From the NCBI RefSeq assembly GCF_026151205.1, contig NC_087072.1, positions 14,112,169 to 14,176,168 on the forward strand: a stretch of 64,000 nucleotides of DNA. The letters are read 5' to 3'. Origin of the DNA: Bolinopsis microptera. Its lineage: Eukaryota; Ctenophora; Tentaculata; Lobata; Bolinopsidae. Below are positions 35,232 through 45,715 of this stretch, one piece after another; the stretch's first letter is position 1, and each line of letters opens with the position of its first letter. The notes below the pieces were generated by a model. The model was given only the letters and a program-made list of their open reading frames with translations, was not told the origin of the DNA and made no database searches. Position numbers and translations under genes: made by a program.

Positions 35232-36010
35232 AAGTCATCCAACAAACTTTAAGCTTGTACCATAAATTTTATATGGTCTACATTTTTACAAAATTTGTTA
35301 CAAAAAGGATTTTTGAAGAATTCTACTCAGATTTTAAAATGTTGACTGTCAATTATAATATTCAGTTTACCAATTGATTTGTATCAATTGGTAAACTGAG
35401 GATACACCATAGCTAAAAAACACCATTTTAATATACGCCTGATTTTTGGCTCACTTATGTCAATACTTTGAAAATACTAAACGCAAACTTCCTTTCATCT
35501 TAATTTCATCTTAATTTACAATACTCAGACAATGACCATTCATTATCTGACTATGTTGCTTGAATAATTTACTAATTTTCCTTTCTTCTAGTCACTAGTG
35601 ATATTAGCTCTATCAATATATGCATCACTGACAAAGGGTCAATTTGATGGAATGCCTGATTCCTGTTGTACTCTGTATACCAACTGCTACTATCAGCACT
35701 TATCATTGATATCCCCAAACCTTGCTGGTGTTGGCTTAAATAATTATTATTAACAATTGTTAAAAGTCTAATTAGTGAATATTGTTGTTTTATTGTAGCC
35801 TGTGATGATCTACAGTTATCCTTATTTAGAAAATATGATGGGGCCATTACTGTTACTATGTCTTGCCTTTGCTTCTTCCAGAAAGAAAGCTGCAGTGTCT
35901 CTTATGGCACTATGGTGTATGAAAATTGATCCACCTAATTTACAATTAAGGGCGTGGTAGACACTGCTCATATCTCTGCAAGCATATTTATTGCGTAGAC
36001 ATATCGGTGC
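35232..36010. other. No gene recognised; perfect hairpin inside
   Basis: A perfect 16-bp stem (TCAGTTTACCAATTGA with its reverse complement) and a 6-nt loop lie at 35362-35399. The two short minus-strand frames (35572-36067) show no motif. Confidence 0.5.
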
Positions 36011-36146
36011 TTCTATTACAGTAATCGACCGGGATTGGCAATTTTGAGCTATCCCTGTCCTGGTCAAGTCACATTTTTCATCCCGGTCCCGGTCAAATGC
36101 TGATTTATGATCCCGGTCCCGGTTAATTCAGGATTCTTGGTCCCGG

Positions 36147-36280
36147 TGTGAGGTTCTTGTACTTGTTTACTATTCAATGAAACCAGGTAATGAATGTAGA
36201 ACAACTTACAATGAACTGTATTACATGGAATAACCTAAAGGGGGATGTCGTTAGATAACAGCATATAAAATAGGCTGACA
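36147..36280 (-). repeat. 3' LTR of the Gypsy element
   Basis: 134 bp, nearly identical to 47105-47237 (GGGGG versus GGGG near 36240). Short for a Gypsy LTR. Its near identity to the 5' LTR means a recent insertion. Confidence 0.9.
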
Positions 36281-36456
36281 TCACACCCTCTCTTAAAGTA
36301 AAGTAAAGTAAAGTAAAATTTATGACATCACATCATCACACATGTCTACAAACTATCATCGCACTGTGTGAAAAAATATATAATAAATATTTCCCCACCA
36401 ACATTAATTAATTATCAAATACAATATTTAAAAACAATTTCATCAAAAACATTATC

Positions 36457-38370
36457 CTATTTTAAAAACTTCCCAGTGGAATAAAGATTTATAAAACGCT
36501 TCTTTGCCACATAAGGATGGAACCAAAGATAATTGTTATGTTTCTCTTTATTACTGACATAACTGGCTCCCTCAATTCTTAATAAAACTTCATTAGAAAC
36601 ATTCCAAAAAAAGCAATCATTTGTAATACTTTTAGAAATCATATCTATCTTATATCCTTCTAATTTAATTTTAAAACCTAAAACTGTCACAGAGTTCTTG
36701 ACGTCCGGAGGGAGTTTGTTCCAATATGGAATAACTCGCTCCGGGAGAAAAGACTTCTGGATATTCTTGACCTTTGTCACACTTTTACTACATCTATTGG
36801 ATGAAACCAGATTAAGACCTGATCTGCTTGGTCTGAACAAGTCTGAACCATAATCAGTCATACCATTAATAACCTTAAAAGCTTCAATAAGGTCCCCACG
36901 TATTCGCCGCTCTGCCAGCGTTGTCAAATTGAGGATTTCCAGTCTACGGCTATAAGGAAGAGTACCCACCTCATCAATCAGACGGGTAAACCGCCTCTGG
37001 ACGCTCTCCAGCTCCAAAACAGTCCCCCAACTTCCATGAGCCGCAGGTGGATTCCACAATTGGACACAATACTCAAGATGAGGTCTTATTAAAGCTTTAT
37101 ATATAGCAATCATAACAACCTTTTCTCTAATAACTAAATTCCTTACAATCCAACAAATCATACGATTTGCCTTAGCGATACATGCTTCGATCTGTTCGTT
37201 CCAAAGCAGGGAGCTATGGGTAATAACCCCCAAATCTTTTTCCTGTGCAGATACTTCAAGTTCTATACCATTTACCTTATAATTTAAATTAGGATTGTTG
37301 TTAAAATAAATGTGCACTACTTTGCACTTGGCAGGATTAAATTGTAAAAGCCAAATACTTTCCCAAACTTCTAATTCTTTGATATCTTCAGCAACACTAC
37401 CGTGGTTAGCTGCATTACCAATTAATTTAAGATCATCAGCAAATAACTTTATCTTATTTTTTAGTAGGTCAGGCAAATCATTAATATACAGAATGAATAG
37501 GAGAGGGCCTAGAACTGACCCCTGATGAACACCAGATAAAACATGTTTAACCTCGGACCATTGTCCTTCTACAGAAACCCTCATAGTCCTGTCTGTCAGA
37601 AAATCTTTAATAACATCTAAAACCTTTCCTTTGACACCAAAGCCTTCCAATTTAGACAGAAGTCTAAAGTGGGGGACTGTGTCGAATGCCTTACTAAAAT
37701 CAAAGTATAGAAGATCAACCGGGGCACCTTCATCTAAAATGTCAAGAATGTCATCAAATGTCTCTAAAAGATTAGATAAACACGATTTACCCTTAACAAA
37801 TCCATGCTGATGCTTCGAAATTCGATGTTCTAGAAAATTTAATACATGTGCTCTCACCAACTTTTCATACACTTTGCACAAAATACAAGTTAATGAAACT
37901 GGTCTATAATTTAAGGGGTCCAATTTAATACCCTTTTTAAACAATGCTACAACAGATGCAGATTTCCACACTGCAGGTAAAGATCCTGTATCTGAACACT
38001 TTTGAAATAATTTAGTTAATGCTTCAACAAAATTGTTGTCATAAGCTAGCGATTTCAACAACTTCGGATGAACACCATCCGGACCAGAACTCTTAAAAAT
38101 GTTAAGCTTTAAAAGTTGCTTTTTTATATCAGAACTGCTGACTTCCATATCATCAATATCATCAATACTCTCATTGTCAGGTCTTAAATTCTCAGTTTTA
38201 GGGAGAGGGCCAGGTGGTTCACGCACAAAAACAGAGCTAAAGGCACTTGCGAGTACCTCAGCTGACTCAGTCGAACTATCTGTGCGTGTACCATCTCCTC
38301 TATCTAAAGAAACCACACTTGATTTAATTTGACGTTTATTTCGTAAATAAGAGTAAAAAGACTTGTACAA
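36457..38370 (-). CDS. CR1-like LINE reverse transcriptase
   Basis: 637-codon frame. RT motifs in order: SGPDGVHPKLLKSL, ALFKKGIKLDPLNYRPVSLT, HQHGFVKGKSCLSNLLETFD, VDLLYFDFSKAFDTVPH, GVHQGSVLGPLLFILYINDL, IKLFADDLKLIG (catalytic FADD intact), KDLGVITHSS, and a C-terminal ESVQRRFTRLI / TLAERRIRGDLIEAFKVING region characteristic of CR1. The catalytic core looks complete, but the upstream endonuclease is broken and out of frame. Confidence 0.85.
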   Translation of the reverse strand: MYKSFYSYLRNKRQIKSSVVSLDRGDGTRTDSSTESAEVLASAFSSVFVREPPGPLPKTENLRPDNESIDDIDDMEVSSSDIKKQLLKLNIFKSSGPDGVHPKLLKSLAYDNNFVEALTKLFQKCSDTGSLPAVWKSASVVALFKKGIKLDPLNYRPVSLTCILCKVYEKLVRAHVLNFLEHRISKHQHGFVKGKSCLSNLLETFDDILDILDEGAPVDLLYFDFSKAFDTVPHFRLLSKLEGFGVKGKVLDVIKDFLTDRTMRVSVEGQWSEVKHVLSGVHQGSVLGPLLFILYINDLPDLLKNKIKLFADDLKLIGNAANHGSVAEDIKELEVWESIWLLQFNPAKCKVVHIYFNNNPNLNYKVNGIELEVSAQEKDLGVITHSSLLWNEQIEACIAKANRMICWIVRNLVIREKVVMIAIYKALIRPHLEYCVQLWNPPAAHGSWGTVLELESVQRRFTRLIDEVGTLPYSRRLEILNLTTLAERRIRGDLIEAFKVINGMTDYGSDLFRPSRSGLNLVSSNRCSKSVTKVKNIQKSFLPERVIPYWNKLPPDVKNSVTVLGFKIKLEGYKIDMISKSITNDCFFWNVSNEVLLRIEGASYVSNKEKHNNYLWFHPYVAKKRFINLYSTGKFLK

Positions 38371-38372
38371 TT

Positions 38373-39846
38373 CTGCTTCAGATTAGATGTAATTTTCTTT
38401 TCATAATTTACTTTAGCTTTAATTTCTGCTACTTCATAAGTATGTTGTTTGCTACTTGCATAACTAAAATTAACATCAGATGGATTAATATCAAACTCAG
38501 CCCATGCTTTATCTTTATTCTTTCTCATTCGTTTAAGTGCAGATGTACTCCATGGCAACTTGACAGGTCTGTTGTCGAGATAAACCGAAGCAGTCGGAAC
38601 AGCTGCAGCAACAGTCTCCAGTTTACCATGTGATTCAGCCCACATATCTTGAACATCATTGGTAGAACTATAATCCCAGTCGATATTTTTCAAACTAAAA
38701 TTTAATAACTCTTCAGAGGAAATCTTACCCCATATAGGTTTGATAATCTTCTCTTTTAAACATTTGCTAGTATCCGGCGAAACAACTAGTTCGACAAGTA
38801 TCCCAACATGGTCACTCTTACCAAGCGGAGAAACGATCTTACAACCGTTGACAAGAGCATCATTTGTATACAGGACCTGATCAAGAAGACTCTCCTGGAG
38901 AGTATCCTTCACAAGCCGTCTTCTAGTTGTCTCGTTGGTGAAATACCAAGTTAAACCACTGTCATTGAAAACATCCATGAATTTCTGTTGAGTAACTAAA
39001 AACTGGTTCTTGCTAGCAATATTACTATTTATGCTACCAGTTTCCCATAAAACATTTGGTAAATTAAAATCTCCTAAAAGGAGTGTTTCAAAGTCATTCC
39101 TTTCACTACAAATGCTCTTGATACAAGATATTAATGCATTGAACTTGTCATGTCTAATTTTCAATTAAACTAAGCTCAGTTAATGTAAGAGCCGCTTTAG
39201 AAAGCACTGGAGTTTATCTCCAGGATTAAATTATATCGAGTTATATGATTTAGCTATAAGGCGGTTTATAAAAGTTGTATTTATTATTATTATTCTGTTC
39301 TAAATTCAATGATGTGGATCTGTAAATACAACAAATACTAATCAGTCCACCTGATGTGTTGATATTAACAGCTAAAGAATCCGGTGCCTTTATAAAAGAG
39401 TTCACTAGTGAAGCATTACAACAGTTTTTAACATAAATTATAGAGCCTCCTCCACCACTTATACTGCCAGTGGAATTGTCAATTCTAAAATCTCTATCTT
39501 TTCTAAACATACTAAATCCTTCAATATAAATTTCGGCATCTAATATATCACTACTAAAATGAGTTTCTGTTACACAAATTACCTCAATAGATTTATACAT
39601 TGATAAAATACATTTTAGTTCATCAACTTTATTAAATAGGCCGTTAGCATTGGTATAAAAAATATTTAACGGCTGGGCACTGCGGCTTCCGCTTTGTCCT
39701 CTGTCTTCTCTGGCTCTCTTTTCTTTGCTTCCTCCTTCGTCTTCTCTGTCTCTCTTTTCTTCGCTTCCTCCTGCCTCTTCTTCCTCTCCTTTCTGGCTAA
39801 AAAACGAATATCTCTGTCTGCCTTGCAGAGGTCCAAGTTGATCCAA
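38373..39846 (-). pseudogene. CR1-like LINE endonuclease domain, split by an insertion
   Basis: The N-terminal half (39295-39846) shows LNIFYTNANGLFNKVDEL, VICVTETHFS, GGGGSIIYV. After about 130 inserted bases (roughly 39165-39295) the C-terminal half (38373-39164) continues with LLLGDFNLPNVLW and the catalytic SDH. These are the AP-endonuclease-like signatures used to nick target DNA. The inserted stretch ends in an ATT/AAT run and has no recognised ends. A one-base frameshift near 38373 separates this part from the RT. Confidence 0.75.
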
Positions 39847-40637
39847 TAAGTTGACTCTTTCCAGCCCTTACCATGGTCAGCGTAGAAATTTACTGACTCT
39901 TCATCTCGTGTCTGGATGATGAGCGGGCGACGGTGATCTGGCTTGTCAGCATCAAGCTTGCCAGAGCGATGGCAACTTATCATGTCGTCCTTCTTAATCT
40001 TTAGGGTCTCCCTGCAGAACTTGGAGTCGTCCTCCTGGCGTTGCTTAGAGATAGTCTTTTTGCTCTCTGGAACCTTGAGCACACACAGATTGAGTTTTCG
40101 TTTGTTTCGCTCAAATGTATCAGTGTGCATCTTCATTTGCACTTCCGTGATAACAGTTTCAGAAGCTTGTTCACGACTCATGTCATCGAGAACCTTCTTC
40201 TGGGTTTGTGCTGTTACCTCAGAATAGAGACGAACAGCTTTATCAACTGTTTTTTCTGCGCTGCCTTTGAGGGCTTCTTTGAGAGAGTTTGTCAGAGCTG
40301 GTGTAATAAGCTTGATCTCTTCTTTGAGGATAGCCCTGATTGCTCTGTTTTCAACAGAGTCGGGTGAGGTGTTGGGTACCACGAAACAATACGGACACTT
40401 CCAGTTGATAAGAAGTTGAAGCATTTCCTCCTTTAAACCTGTCAAGCCGACACAACTCAGATGCCAGTAAAGTTTACAGGATTCACACTCTACTGAAAGC
40501 TGCTCCGGAATGTAATCTTCGCACTGACAATATTTCTCTTCAGACTCTGGAACATTGATGGTAGAATCCTCCTTTGGGGGGCTCATCTTCACTTTGCTTC
40601 GTGTCGACGCCCTTTCGGGTACATTCTTTGGCTCCAT
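39666..40637 (-). CDS. CR1-like LINE ORF1 with PHD-like zinc finger
   Basis: 323 codons from the ATG at 40637. Near residues 35-85 it has a Cys/His pattern CQCEDY, CESCKLYWHLSCVG, WKCPYC typical of the PHD-like finger in ORF1 of CR1/L2-clade LINEs. A helical, lysine/glutamate-rich region follows, ending in KKRETEKTKEEAKKREPEKT. It is thought to bind element RNA or chromatin. Its last 180 bases overlap the ORF2 frame. Confidence 0.8.
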   Translation of the reverse strand: MEPKNVPERASTRSKVKMSPPKEDSTINVPESEEKYCQCEDYIPEQLSVECESCKLYWHLSCVGLTGLKEEMLQLLINWKCPYCFVVPNTSPDSVENRAIRAILKEEIKLITPALTNSLKEALKGSAEKTVDKAVRLYSEVTAQTQKKVLDDMSREQASETVITEVQMKMHTDTFERNKRKLNLCVLKVPESKKTISKQRQEDDSKFCRETLKIKKDDMISCHRSGKLDADKPDHRRPLIIQTRDEESVNFYADHGKGWKESTYWINLDLCKADRDIRFLARKERKKRQEEAKKRETEKTKEEAKKREPEKTEDKAEAAVPSR

Positions 40638-41086
40638 CCCTCAAATTATTTGTTATATAGTAGTGTTGAAAGTATTAAAACTCTTCAAAAGTTTAAAAAC
40701 CCAATTCTATATGAAAATTTCAAACCCAGTTAAAATCGTACAAGGTTAACAATGTTTAATAAATTAAATGAATTAATAAATAGCATCAGTAAGATTGAGT
40801 CAATTTCAAATATCCCAAAGATATCGAACAAATACAATAATTTTAAAATATGTTGATAAATCTCTCAAAAAGTAAACATTTTCTCATTCATTCTCGAAAA
40901 CGTTTTCAATAAACACCATATCAAAATAGTTCAAGAACAATCATAAATAATTCAATAACTCCCCTAAAAACCATATAAATCTGGCGGTACAAACAGGTTA
41001 AGAAAACTATTAAGGTATCATCTAATAACATTAAACACTATAATCGATAACCGTCATAATAAACAAGTGCTTATAAATATGAAAGT

Positions 41087-41640
41087 CTATTCAATCTGGT
41101 CAATGAGTCTATTACCTATTACAGCTTTAGAGACTCTGCCTGAGCGTGTAGCATTAGATGAAGTAGGTATAACCTCTGCAGTAGCGACCTCTTCCGTAGT
41201 TTCGGTACTCTCCTCAGTAGCGATATCCGTCTCATTAATGGTATCCTCAGGATCCCTTAGGCAATCCTCTATTGCTTCAGGGCTTTCCGACAGAACGTGT
41301 TCCCTAAATCTCCGCATATCAAGGGTGTCTATTAGTGTTTATCCAAAAGGTTTTCCACCAGCGATGTAGGTGTAGTAGATATCAGTAGTGTAGGATCAGG
41401 AGCCTTTATAGTACTGGTAGTGGGTAACGAAGGCATAATATGGAGTCTTGGTGTGTTTGTTGATTCCACCTCTTCAGTATCTGTAGATGTTCTGCTTGCA
41501 ACAGGTTCTTTTCTGGTGCCTGCGTCCATCATCAGGTTACTGTGATAAATTCTATGTTTACCCTTCGAATCAGTGATTTCCCAGTTCAGTGAAAGCAGGA
41601 TTAATGAACGAATAGTGTGACATTGGGTTCTCAACCATGG
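41087..41640 (-). pseudogene. Displaced C-terminal end of the Gypsy integrase/pol
   Basis: Two adjoining frames (41332-41634 and 41087-41317). The first contains WEITDSKGKHRIYHSNLM, which fits the C-terminal beta-barrel end of Gypsy integrases. The second ends in TRSGRVSKAVIGNRLIDQ, the basic 'RRSGRV' type tail of Gypsy Pol. They lie beyond the 1-kb insert and are separated from each other by a stop or frameshift at about 41320. Confidence 0.6.
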
Positions 41641-41644
41641 AAAT

Positions 41645-42690
41645 TTAAAAGTCTCTACATGCTGTTCTTTCTGGCTCCATGTGCTAGTTAGGGATCTGAG
41701 GTATCCGAAAAATCATGTTTTGAGTACCCAAAGTGTTCTGGGTGCCAAGAATGAGGTTATTAAAGCGGCGAAAATGACCGGTTTTGGACTATTTATGAGC
41801 TTTTTTGCCCATTTTCATGAGATAAAGAATCAGGAAAGCTGCTCTAGATGATTGAAATGGTTGATACCAATGAGGATACACCCTACACACATAAATATTC
41901 GTGATATATGTGATTTTAATGAGAAAAATATGATCTCAGGGCCCATTTTATACCAAAATTTGCCAAAACCACTCGCACTTGTCAAAGCTTCCTCATTTTA
42001 GACACATTTAATGATTATTATGGTATCTAACTTATGGTGGATCTGATAGGAGTATGTCTTAGCTTCATTTTAAGCCATCAATGAGCATGCTGGTGTGTAT
42101 GAAAGTACTTTAATCCTCCCGTCCATTGAACTTATAGTTTGGGCCATGCGCGCGCGCGCGCGCGCTTGTTACAAGCATGAATTTTCGCCCTCAGTATCTA
42201 TCTAAAGCTTTTAAAGACATGATTAGAATGCTATCCTACTCAGCACATGAGTGCTACAGGATAGTGAAAGAATTTCCATAAAAAATCATTAAATGTGGAA
42301 GATATGAGGTCATATGTGTGTGCGCGCGCGCGCGCGCGCGCTTGTTACAAACTTGATATCCTCAGAACCTTCACATTTACTGAGATTTTGTTTCAAACTT
42401 AATTGACTCTGAACCGAAATTGCCAGAGGAAACAGATAGTGTAACTCAGAAAGACCACAAATGGATAGTTTGTGAGATATTGAGGTTATACTTCAAAAAA
42501 TTTACAATGATGTCACACCAGAAAACCCCTATTTTTGGTATATTTAACCTCATATCTCGAACGCGCAGTACTGGATTGAGCTAAACTTGGTCAGGTTTTG
42601 TAGCCCTGACTATCCTCGATCATATGGAACAGGAATAAAACTGTTTAGATGTTATATCTTAATTATATTAGGCACTTAGTTCTGAAAAGT
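41645..42690. mobile_element. Unclassified insert of about 1 kb in the Gypsy integrase, with two (GC)n tracts
   Basis: This stretch separates two parts of the integrase C-terminal region, so it is an insertion. Edges are approximate. It contains no long frame. It has two alternating GC tracts (about 42149-42165 and 42322-42341), each followed by CTTGTTACAA and about 175 bp apart, and other paired words suggesting an internal duplication. I cannot name its family. Confidence 0.55.
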
Positions 42691-44285
42691 GAGAATGTCA
42701 TTAATACTGCTTTCACTGAGTTGACATCGCTGAGTTTCCTAACGATGTGGAATGGTCCATCAACCCATTTAGGCGAGATCTTTTTATGTTTACCATGTGT
42801 ACGCTTTATTAGCACTCGGTCTCCTTGCTTCCACTCCTTACTCTCCTTTGAGGCGTTCTTGTCATGTTGAATCTTGTATGCTTTCTTGGCCATGTCACGA
42901 TTGTGATTAGCTGCTACTAAGATCTCTTCTTGACTGAGCTCATTGGTAATACTTGGTAGTTGGAAGAAATTATCAACTGCTAGTCTAGCATCTTTACCAA
43001 AAGTACACGAGAATGGTGACGCCTTAAGCGACTTGTTCATTTGACTGTTCATCTCTAACACAGCTTCTGGAAGAAGGGTATCCCAATCTGTCACAGGTGT
43101 CTGCCTGGCTATTATCATAGCACGCAGTCTGTCTTTAACGGTTTGAATTGATCTTTCAGCCGATCCATTCCCCTGTGGGTGGTATTGGCTTGAGTGGCGC
43201 TTCTCGATACCAAGCTCATCACACAGTTCTTTGATGGCTGATTTGTCTACATTAGGGCCTTGGTCAGAGACTAGAATCTTAGGTACTCCATAATAGGCAA
43301 TATGTTTCTCCCAAAATGCTTCTTTGAGGACCTTAGATGTCTGATTGGGCAGAGCCGTAGCGTTTATCATTTTTGTACATAAGTCGACACACAGTATGAA
43401 ACAACAATAACTTTTGTGCGATTTAGGCATTGAGCCTATATCAAAGGAAATCATCTCGTGGGATTTAGGGACATCAGCGATAATTATTTCAGCCTTATCA
43501 GGTCTACTCTTGGCTTGAATACAGGTTCTACAGTCTTTGGTGAAAGCATCTACCTGTTTAGATAAACTTCTCCACCAAAACCTAGCCCTGATTTGGGTTG
43601 CGGTTATCTCTGGCCCAGGATGGCTTTGGCAGTGGTACTCCTGAATTATTTTATCTTGAAGGCTTGGTGGCACTACAATACGTCTTCCCTTATATAACAG
43701 CCCTGAGCTGTCAACACTTAGATATTTAGTGTTTTTATAAGGTCCTCTAGAGATAACCTTGTTGTTCTGTATTCTAGATGTAGTCCACTTAATCCAGGCA
43801 TCGTTGTCTTGGGCATTTTTCAATGAGCTGTCATTCTCTCCACCTTTACTCAACTCAGCATAAATGTGACTTTCTGCTTCAGCATCGCTTCTTTCCGTTT
43901 TAATGTCATTCTTTACCACAATTCTGCTCAGACTGTCAACTACTCCATTCAATTCTCCAGGGATGTACCTAACTTCATACTCAACAGCCTCGAGTTCATT
44001 TAACCATCTCATTATCTTGTTCCGGGGGTCTTTTCGGTTGCGGATATTTTTCAGTGGCTCGTGGTCTGTATGGAATGTTACTTTTCCTTCACAGCAATAC
44101 ACTCTCCATTTATTTAGGCAGCTGATAATAGCCCAAAGTTCTCTATCAGTAGCGTCCCATCTTGTCTCCGCCTTGGTAAGTGTCTGGGAATGGAACGAGA
44201 TGGGGCAGATTTGACCAATTTTATCCACCTGATAGAGCATACCTCCCACCGCAATGCCAGAGGCATCAGTCTGTATGTGAAACGG
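42663..44285 (-). CDS. pol: Gypsy RNase H and integrase (disrupted)
   Basis: Resumes after the solo LTR with RNase H (QTDASGIAVGGMLYQ; TDRELWAIISCLNKWR; HTDHEPLKNI; DSLSRI). An HHCC zinc-binding domain (H..H..C..C around SHPGP..DCRTCIQAK) follows, then the integrase core with the three acidic residues in ISFDIGSM, LVSDQGP and GSAERSIQ. The C-terminal domain (KWVDGPFHIVRKL) is interrupted near 42690 by the insert of about 1 kb; the last codons before the stop at 42663 belong to that insert. It uses cut 3' ends of element DNA to join it to the host chromosome. Not functional as it stands. Confidence 0.85.
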   Translation of the reverse strand, partial: PFHIQTDASGIAVGGMLYQVDKIGQICPISFHSQTLTKAETRWDATDRELWAIISCLNKWRVYCCEGKVTFHTDHEPLKNIRNRKDPRNKIMRWLNELEAVEYEVRYIPGELNGVVDSLSRIVVKNDIKTERSDAEAESHIYAELSKGGENDSSLKNAQDNDAWIKWTTSRIQNNKVISRGPYKNTKYLSVDSSGLLYKGRRIVVPPSLQDKIIQEYHCQSHPGPEITATQIRARFWWRSLSKQVDAFTKDCRTCIQAKSRPDKAEIIIADVPKSHEMISFDIGSMPKSHKSYCCFILCVDLCTKMINATALPNQTSKVLKEAFWEKHIAYYGVPKILVSDQGPNVDKSAIKELCDELGIEKRHSSQYHPQGNGSAERSIQTVKDRLRAMIIARQTPVTDWDTLLPEAVLEMNSQMNKSLKASPFSCTFGKDARLAVDNFFQLPSITNELSQEEILVAANHNRDMAKKAYKIQHDKNASKESKEWKQGDRVLIKRTHGKHKKISPKWVDGPFHIVRKLSDVNSVKAVLMTFSLFRTKCLI

Positions 44286-44292
44286 TTCCTTC

Positions 44293-44610
44293 TGTTAATA
44301 TGTGTTCACAGGACTTGAGTTGTTTACAAGAGAAACTCGCTGGGTTTGAAATAGAAACAGAACCTGTAATAAATAGGATTTATTACACCAATAATATAAA
44401 CTCAAATAGTTATATCAAGTTCCAATTATCCATTGTAAATATATAATAGTATATAGATCATTGTAAATATATAGTTTAAAGGAATACGTACCGGTTGATA
44501 CTCTACAATAACATAAATCTTCTTTCTACAAACTTAATCTTCTTTCTACAAACTTCAACCGGTTCTCATGCTATGAATATATAATGATTAGTATTCTGCT
44601 AAGTCTAACA
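44293..44610. mobile_element. Solo LTR in the Gypsy pol gene
   Basis: 318 bp starting TGTTAATATG and ending TCTAACA (TGTTA..TAACA termini), flanked by a 5-bp duplication CCTTC (44288-44292, 44611-44615). It interrupts pol exactly between RT and RNase H. Size, TG..CA ends and a 5-bp duplication identify it as a solo LTR of a different LTR element, left after recombination between two LTRs. It contains a doubled CTTCTTTCTACAAACTTAAT motif near its right end. Confidence 0.85.
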
Positions 44611-45715
44611 CCTTCCACTTTGGTAGGTAAAGGTTGTTCACATTGCCGAGCTTGTCCTTTAACACTGTGAAAGCTTCCTCTTGAGTTGCACCCCACTCGA
44701 ATTGCACTTTCTCTGAAACAAGGGAGGTTAATGGTTTAGCCAGTGTGGAATAATTCTTGATGAATCTTCTGTTGAAATTAGCTAACCCCAGAAATCGTTG
44801 GATTTCTTTCTTGTTTTTAGGTTTAGGGAACTGCTTGACTTTATCTATATTAGCTTCAGAAGGACCCACACTAACTCCGTCAATAACAAATCCCAAGAAG
44901 TCAATCTTAGTGTAGCAAAATTCACATTTGTCAACTCTGAGTGACATGTTCATTTTCCTCAATTCATTCATGACGATCTTAAGCATACTCACATGATCTT
45001 CCAGATTCCTGGAGAATAGTATCAGGTTGTCAGAGTAATCGTCCAATCCAGAACCATCTTGAGTCTGCTCCTTAGTCATGTTCTTCTTAGCACTCTTCAC
45101 AATAGCATCCATATTCCTCTGAAAAGTAGGACCTGAGTTTTTGAGTCCAAATGCCATTCTTAAACATTGGTATTTACCGCGCGGCACGCTAAATGCTATT
45201 TTATGTCTATCTTCTTCAGCGATAGGCACACACCAGTAACCAGCCGCAAGGTCAAGTTGCGTAAAGTATTTTGCGCCTTGGCATTTGTCTATAAGCTCGT
45301 CTATGTTTGGTAAAGGATACGAGTCTTTAATAGTGCCCTTATTTAAAGAACGATAATCAATTACAAAGCGTTTATCCCCATCCTTTTTATCAACTATGAT
45401 TACATTGCTGTTGTATGGCGATGCAGACGGTTCAATGATCCCATTCTCCAACATTTCGTCAATTTGGCGGTTGATGTGTCCCATCCATTTTTCAGGGACT
45501 CTCCTGGGTTTATCAAAGCTAACTCTATTAGTTTCGCTTACAATATAGTGTTGAGGACCCTTGTATTCGCGAGGGGCTTTGGGGTTAGATGCAAAAACAT
45601 TTTTGAATTCATCTACCACATTTTTAAGATTACCTACTTCTTCGTTAGAAAGCTCCGGGTTGATGTTGTATGTAGGTTGTTTGTCCTCGCTGAGTAGGCA
45701 GTATACCCACTGCAC
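44588..45715 (-). CDS. pol: Gypsy reverse transcriptase (disrupted; YSDN in the catalytic box)
   Basis: Seen in order: IIEPSASPYNSNVIIVDKKD, FVIDYRSLNKGTIKDSYPLP, FTQLDLAAGYWCVPIAEEDR, AFGLKNSGPTFQRNMD, then the box 5 region as DDYSDNLILFSRN. The usual catalytic YxDD reads YSDN here, so the second aspartate is asparagine. The frame then continues through the thumb/connection (FLGLANFNRRFI) and is cut off by the solo LTR at 44610. The last eight residues come from that LTR. It probably yields no active enzyme. Confidence 0.85.
   Translation of the reverse strand: MQWVYCLLSEDKQPTYNINPELSNEEVGNLKNVVDEFKNVFASNPKAPREYKGPQHYIVSETNRVSFDKPRRVPEKWMGHINRQIDEMLENGIIEPSASPYNSNVIIVDKKDGDKRFVIDYRSLNKGTIKDSYPLPNIDELIDKCQGAKYFTQLDLAAGYWCVPIAEEDRHKIAFSVPRGKYQCLRMAFGLKNSGPTFQRNMDAIVKSAKKNMTKEQTQDGSGLDDYSDNLILFSRNLEDHVSMLKIVMNELRKMNMSLRVDKCEFCYTKIDFLGFVIDGVSVGPSEANIDKVKQFPKPKNKKEIQRFLGLANFNRRFIKNYSTLAKPLTSLVSEKVQFEWGATQEEAFTVLKDKLGNVNNLYLPKWKVLDLAEY

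Larger units (their letters stand above)
36298..40900 (-). mobile_element. Nearly full-length CR1-like LINE inserted in the Gypsy element
   Basis: Two-ORF non-LTR retrotransposon in the same orientation as its host element: ORF1 at 39666-40637, ORF2 (endonuclease plus RT) at 36457-39846. The 3' end shows a tandem TTTAC tail (36298-36318). The 5' end is uncertain (about 40650-41050). ORF2 is broken by a small insertion in the endonuclease and one frameshift before the RT, so the copy is recently dead. Confidence 0.85.
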
